In this document: one piece after another, positions 5,712 through 6,233 of the stretch | How positions within the stretch are numbered: the stretch's first letter is position 1 | Layout: each line of letters begins with the position of its first letter | Source: an uncultured Oscillospiraceae bacterium | GTDB taxonomy: Bacteria > Bacillota > Clostridia > Oscillospirales > Acutalibacteraceae | Assembly: GCA_900555705.1 (NCBI GenBank) | Contig: USLV01000086.1 | Coordinates: 1-6,233, forward strand | Direction: 5' to 3' | DNA: 6,233 nt | Notes under the pieces: generated by a model | Seen by the model: the letters and a program-made list of their open reading frames with translations, nothing else | Told to the model about the DNA's origin: nothing | Databases searched by the model: none | Made by a program: the position numbers and the translations under genes

Positions 5712-6233
5712 GGTTGAAAGTACCTCCTTTATAATATCGGCGGGAGTGGACGCGCCGGCTGTCACCCCGACGGCGTGCGCTCCAAGAAAAGGCTCCCGGG
5801 TCAGCTCCCCGGCGGTTTCGATCAAAACCGTCGGACAGTTTTCCCGGCAGACATCCCGCAGTTTTGCGGTGTTGGAGCTCTGACGCCCGCCGACAATCAC
5901 CATCACATCGCTTCGCTGCGACAGCTGGACCGCCTCCCGTTGCCGATCGGCAGTCGCGTTACATATTGTATCAAAAATGATCGGGTTTGTATAGTGTTTT
6001 TTTGCAATTTCCGAACACTTTTCCCAAGTTTGCAGATGAAACGTCGTTTGTGCTACAATTGCCACCTTTTGATCGCGGTTAATTGGTGAATTTTCCATGA
6101 TTTCCACCAGTTCATCGACGCAGGAAAAGACAAACGACGGCCCGAGACAGTGTCCACGGATGCCGATCACCTCGGGATGAGCCGCATCCCCGGCGATCAG
6201 AACAGTCGCGCCCGCCGCCGACTGCTCCCGGAC
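4536..6233 (-). CDS. ispH-rpsA: IspH/ribosomal protein S1 fusion (N-terminus cut by window edge)
   Basis: The frame stays open to the right edge, showing 565 residues; roughly the first 90-100 of IspH are missing. The N-terminal part is 4-hydroxy-3-methylbut-2-enyl diphosphate reductase, the [4Fe-4S] enzyme that ends the MEP isoprenoid pathway. Visible active-site landmarks are HPE (6179-6171; equivalents of E. coli His124/Glu126), AQTT (Thr167), DTIC (codon 5963-5961; the third cluster cysteine, Cys197), SSN (Ser225/Asn227) and TAGAS (Ser269). The other two cysteines lie outside the window. IspH ends near 5711. An acidic Glu/Ala/Thr linker follows, then four S1 RNA-binding domains (residues about 50-118, 137-205, 224-292 and 309-378, numbered from Met at 5711). 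The last two carry textbook YGAFVDI..GVDGMVHISEL and FGAFAQI..GIDGLIHISQI patterns. The tail is acidic. This fusion is a known Clostridial arrangement; both halves look intact as far as seen. Confidence 0.95.
   Translation of the reverse strand, partial: VREQSAAGATVLIAGDAAHPEVIGIRGHCLGPSFVFSCVDELVEIMENSPINRDQKVAIVAQTTFHLQTWEKCSEIAKKHYTNPIIFDTICNATADRQREAVQLSQRSDVMVIVGGRQSSNTAKLRDVCRENCPTVLIETAGELTREPFLGAHAVGVTAGASTPADIIKEVLSTMSDIINNEVQEQETPAAETAAEQTPAKSFEEMSFEEALEASLQSLSMDERVRGVVVGIAPNEVQVEVVGRKQTGYIPADELSANPNVSPEELVKIGDELELLIMRTNDQEGTIMLSKKRIDAQKGWDTVVAASESGEILDGVVTDVIKGGLLAVTNGVRVFIPASQASATRMEDLSPLLKQEVRFRIIEVNQGRRRAVGSIRSVARDERKEKEAAFWEQAEVGQRYTGVVKSLTSYGAFVDIGGVDGMVHISELSWSRIKHPSEAVSIGDTVEVYIRDLDPEKRKISLGYRKAEDNPWEIFKAQYPIGSVVTAKVVGMTTFGAFAQIIPGIDGLIHISQIADRRIEKPQDELKIGQEVQVKIINVDYDSKRISLSIRALLEPETADEEVAE
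5722..5730 (-). promoter_or_regulatory. Strong internal Shine-Dalgarno site at the IspH/S1 junction
   Basis: The minus-strand sequence AAAGGAGGT lies within the last IspH codons and 10 nt upstream of an in-frame ATG (5711). It is the best match to the anti-Shine-Dalgarno sequence that I noticed in the window, better than the sites of the ordinary gene starts (for example GGAG for the kinase gene). The slightly long spacing is still within the usable range. Confidence 0.6.

Noticed and set aside
4509..5717. 402-codon plus-strand open frame antisense to the S1 region
   Set aside because: It is a mirror of the S1 repeats, rich in Leu, Asp and Arg, and has no ribosome binding site or known fold; the opposite strand is certain to be coding.
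5730..5735. Plus-strand TATAAT that could be a -10 box
   Set aside because: No -35 element lies about 17 bp upstream, and it would fire antisense into ispH; it arises from Ile codons next to the Shine-Dalgarno on the opposite strand.

Overview
The window looks like a piece of a GC-rich (roughly 60% or more by eye) Clostridia-type Firmicute genome, probably a gut-associated Oscillospiraceae-like lineage from a metagenome assembly. The main evidence is an IspH (LytB)/ribosomal protein S1 fusion gene, which is characteristic of Clostridia. Supporting evidence is a DUF3842 gene, a stand-alone ECF-transporter S component, strong AGGAGG ribosome binding sites, and TTGACA-N17-TATAAT-like promoters. 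Bases 1-43 are not biological: they match an Illumina Nextera i7 index plus the Tn5 transposase adapter, so the left edge is an untrimmed contig end.

Layout. On the plus strand, 44-685 is the 3' part of a gene for a PRK06851-like P-loop family protein. Its apparent GTG start and first five residues (MYKRQ) are translated adapter. A convergent, near-perfect hairpin terminator (707-736) separates it from the rest, which is all on the minus strand. Read in transcription order from the right edge, this comprises: the ispH-rpsA fusion (cut by the right edge, ending at 4536) with its terminator (4486-4520); a RimJ/RimL-type GNAT acetyltransferase (4465-3926) overlapping a DUF3842 gene (3929-3510) by ATGA; a strong promoter (3513-3485) and an approximately 135-nt leader ending in a long terminator-like hairpin (3429-3360); an ECF S component (3341-2784) overlapping a two-domain uridine-kinase-like protein (2803-1766) by 20 bp; and a second strong promoter (1769-1741) driving an unknown membrane protein with a zinc-binding-like CxxC/HxxC motif (1709-756).

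How the genes may work together. IspH makes isoprenoid precursors and S1 acts in translation. An excellent internal Shine-Dalgarno sequence at the domain junction suggests that S1 is also made as a free 391-residue protein. The overlapping S component and kinase form a plausible uptake-and-phosphorylation pair for a small vitamin- or nucleoside-like molecule, with expression probably set by leader attenuation. Both internal promoters have a -35 box that contains the stop codon of the gene upstream.

There is no CRISPR array, tRNA, rRNA, insertion sequence or phage gene, and no intergenic gap longer than 300 bases. Most of the content is ordinary chromosomal housekeeping. The points worth a second look are the attenuator leader, the kinase/S-component pair, the internal S1 start and the adapter artefact.
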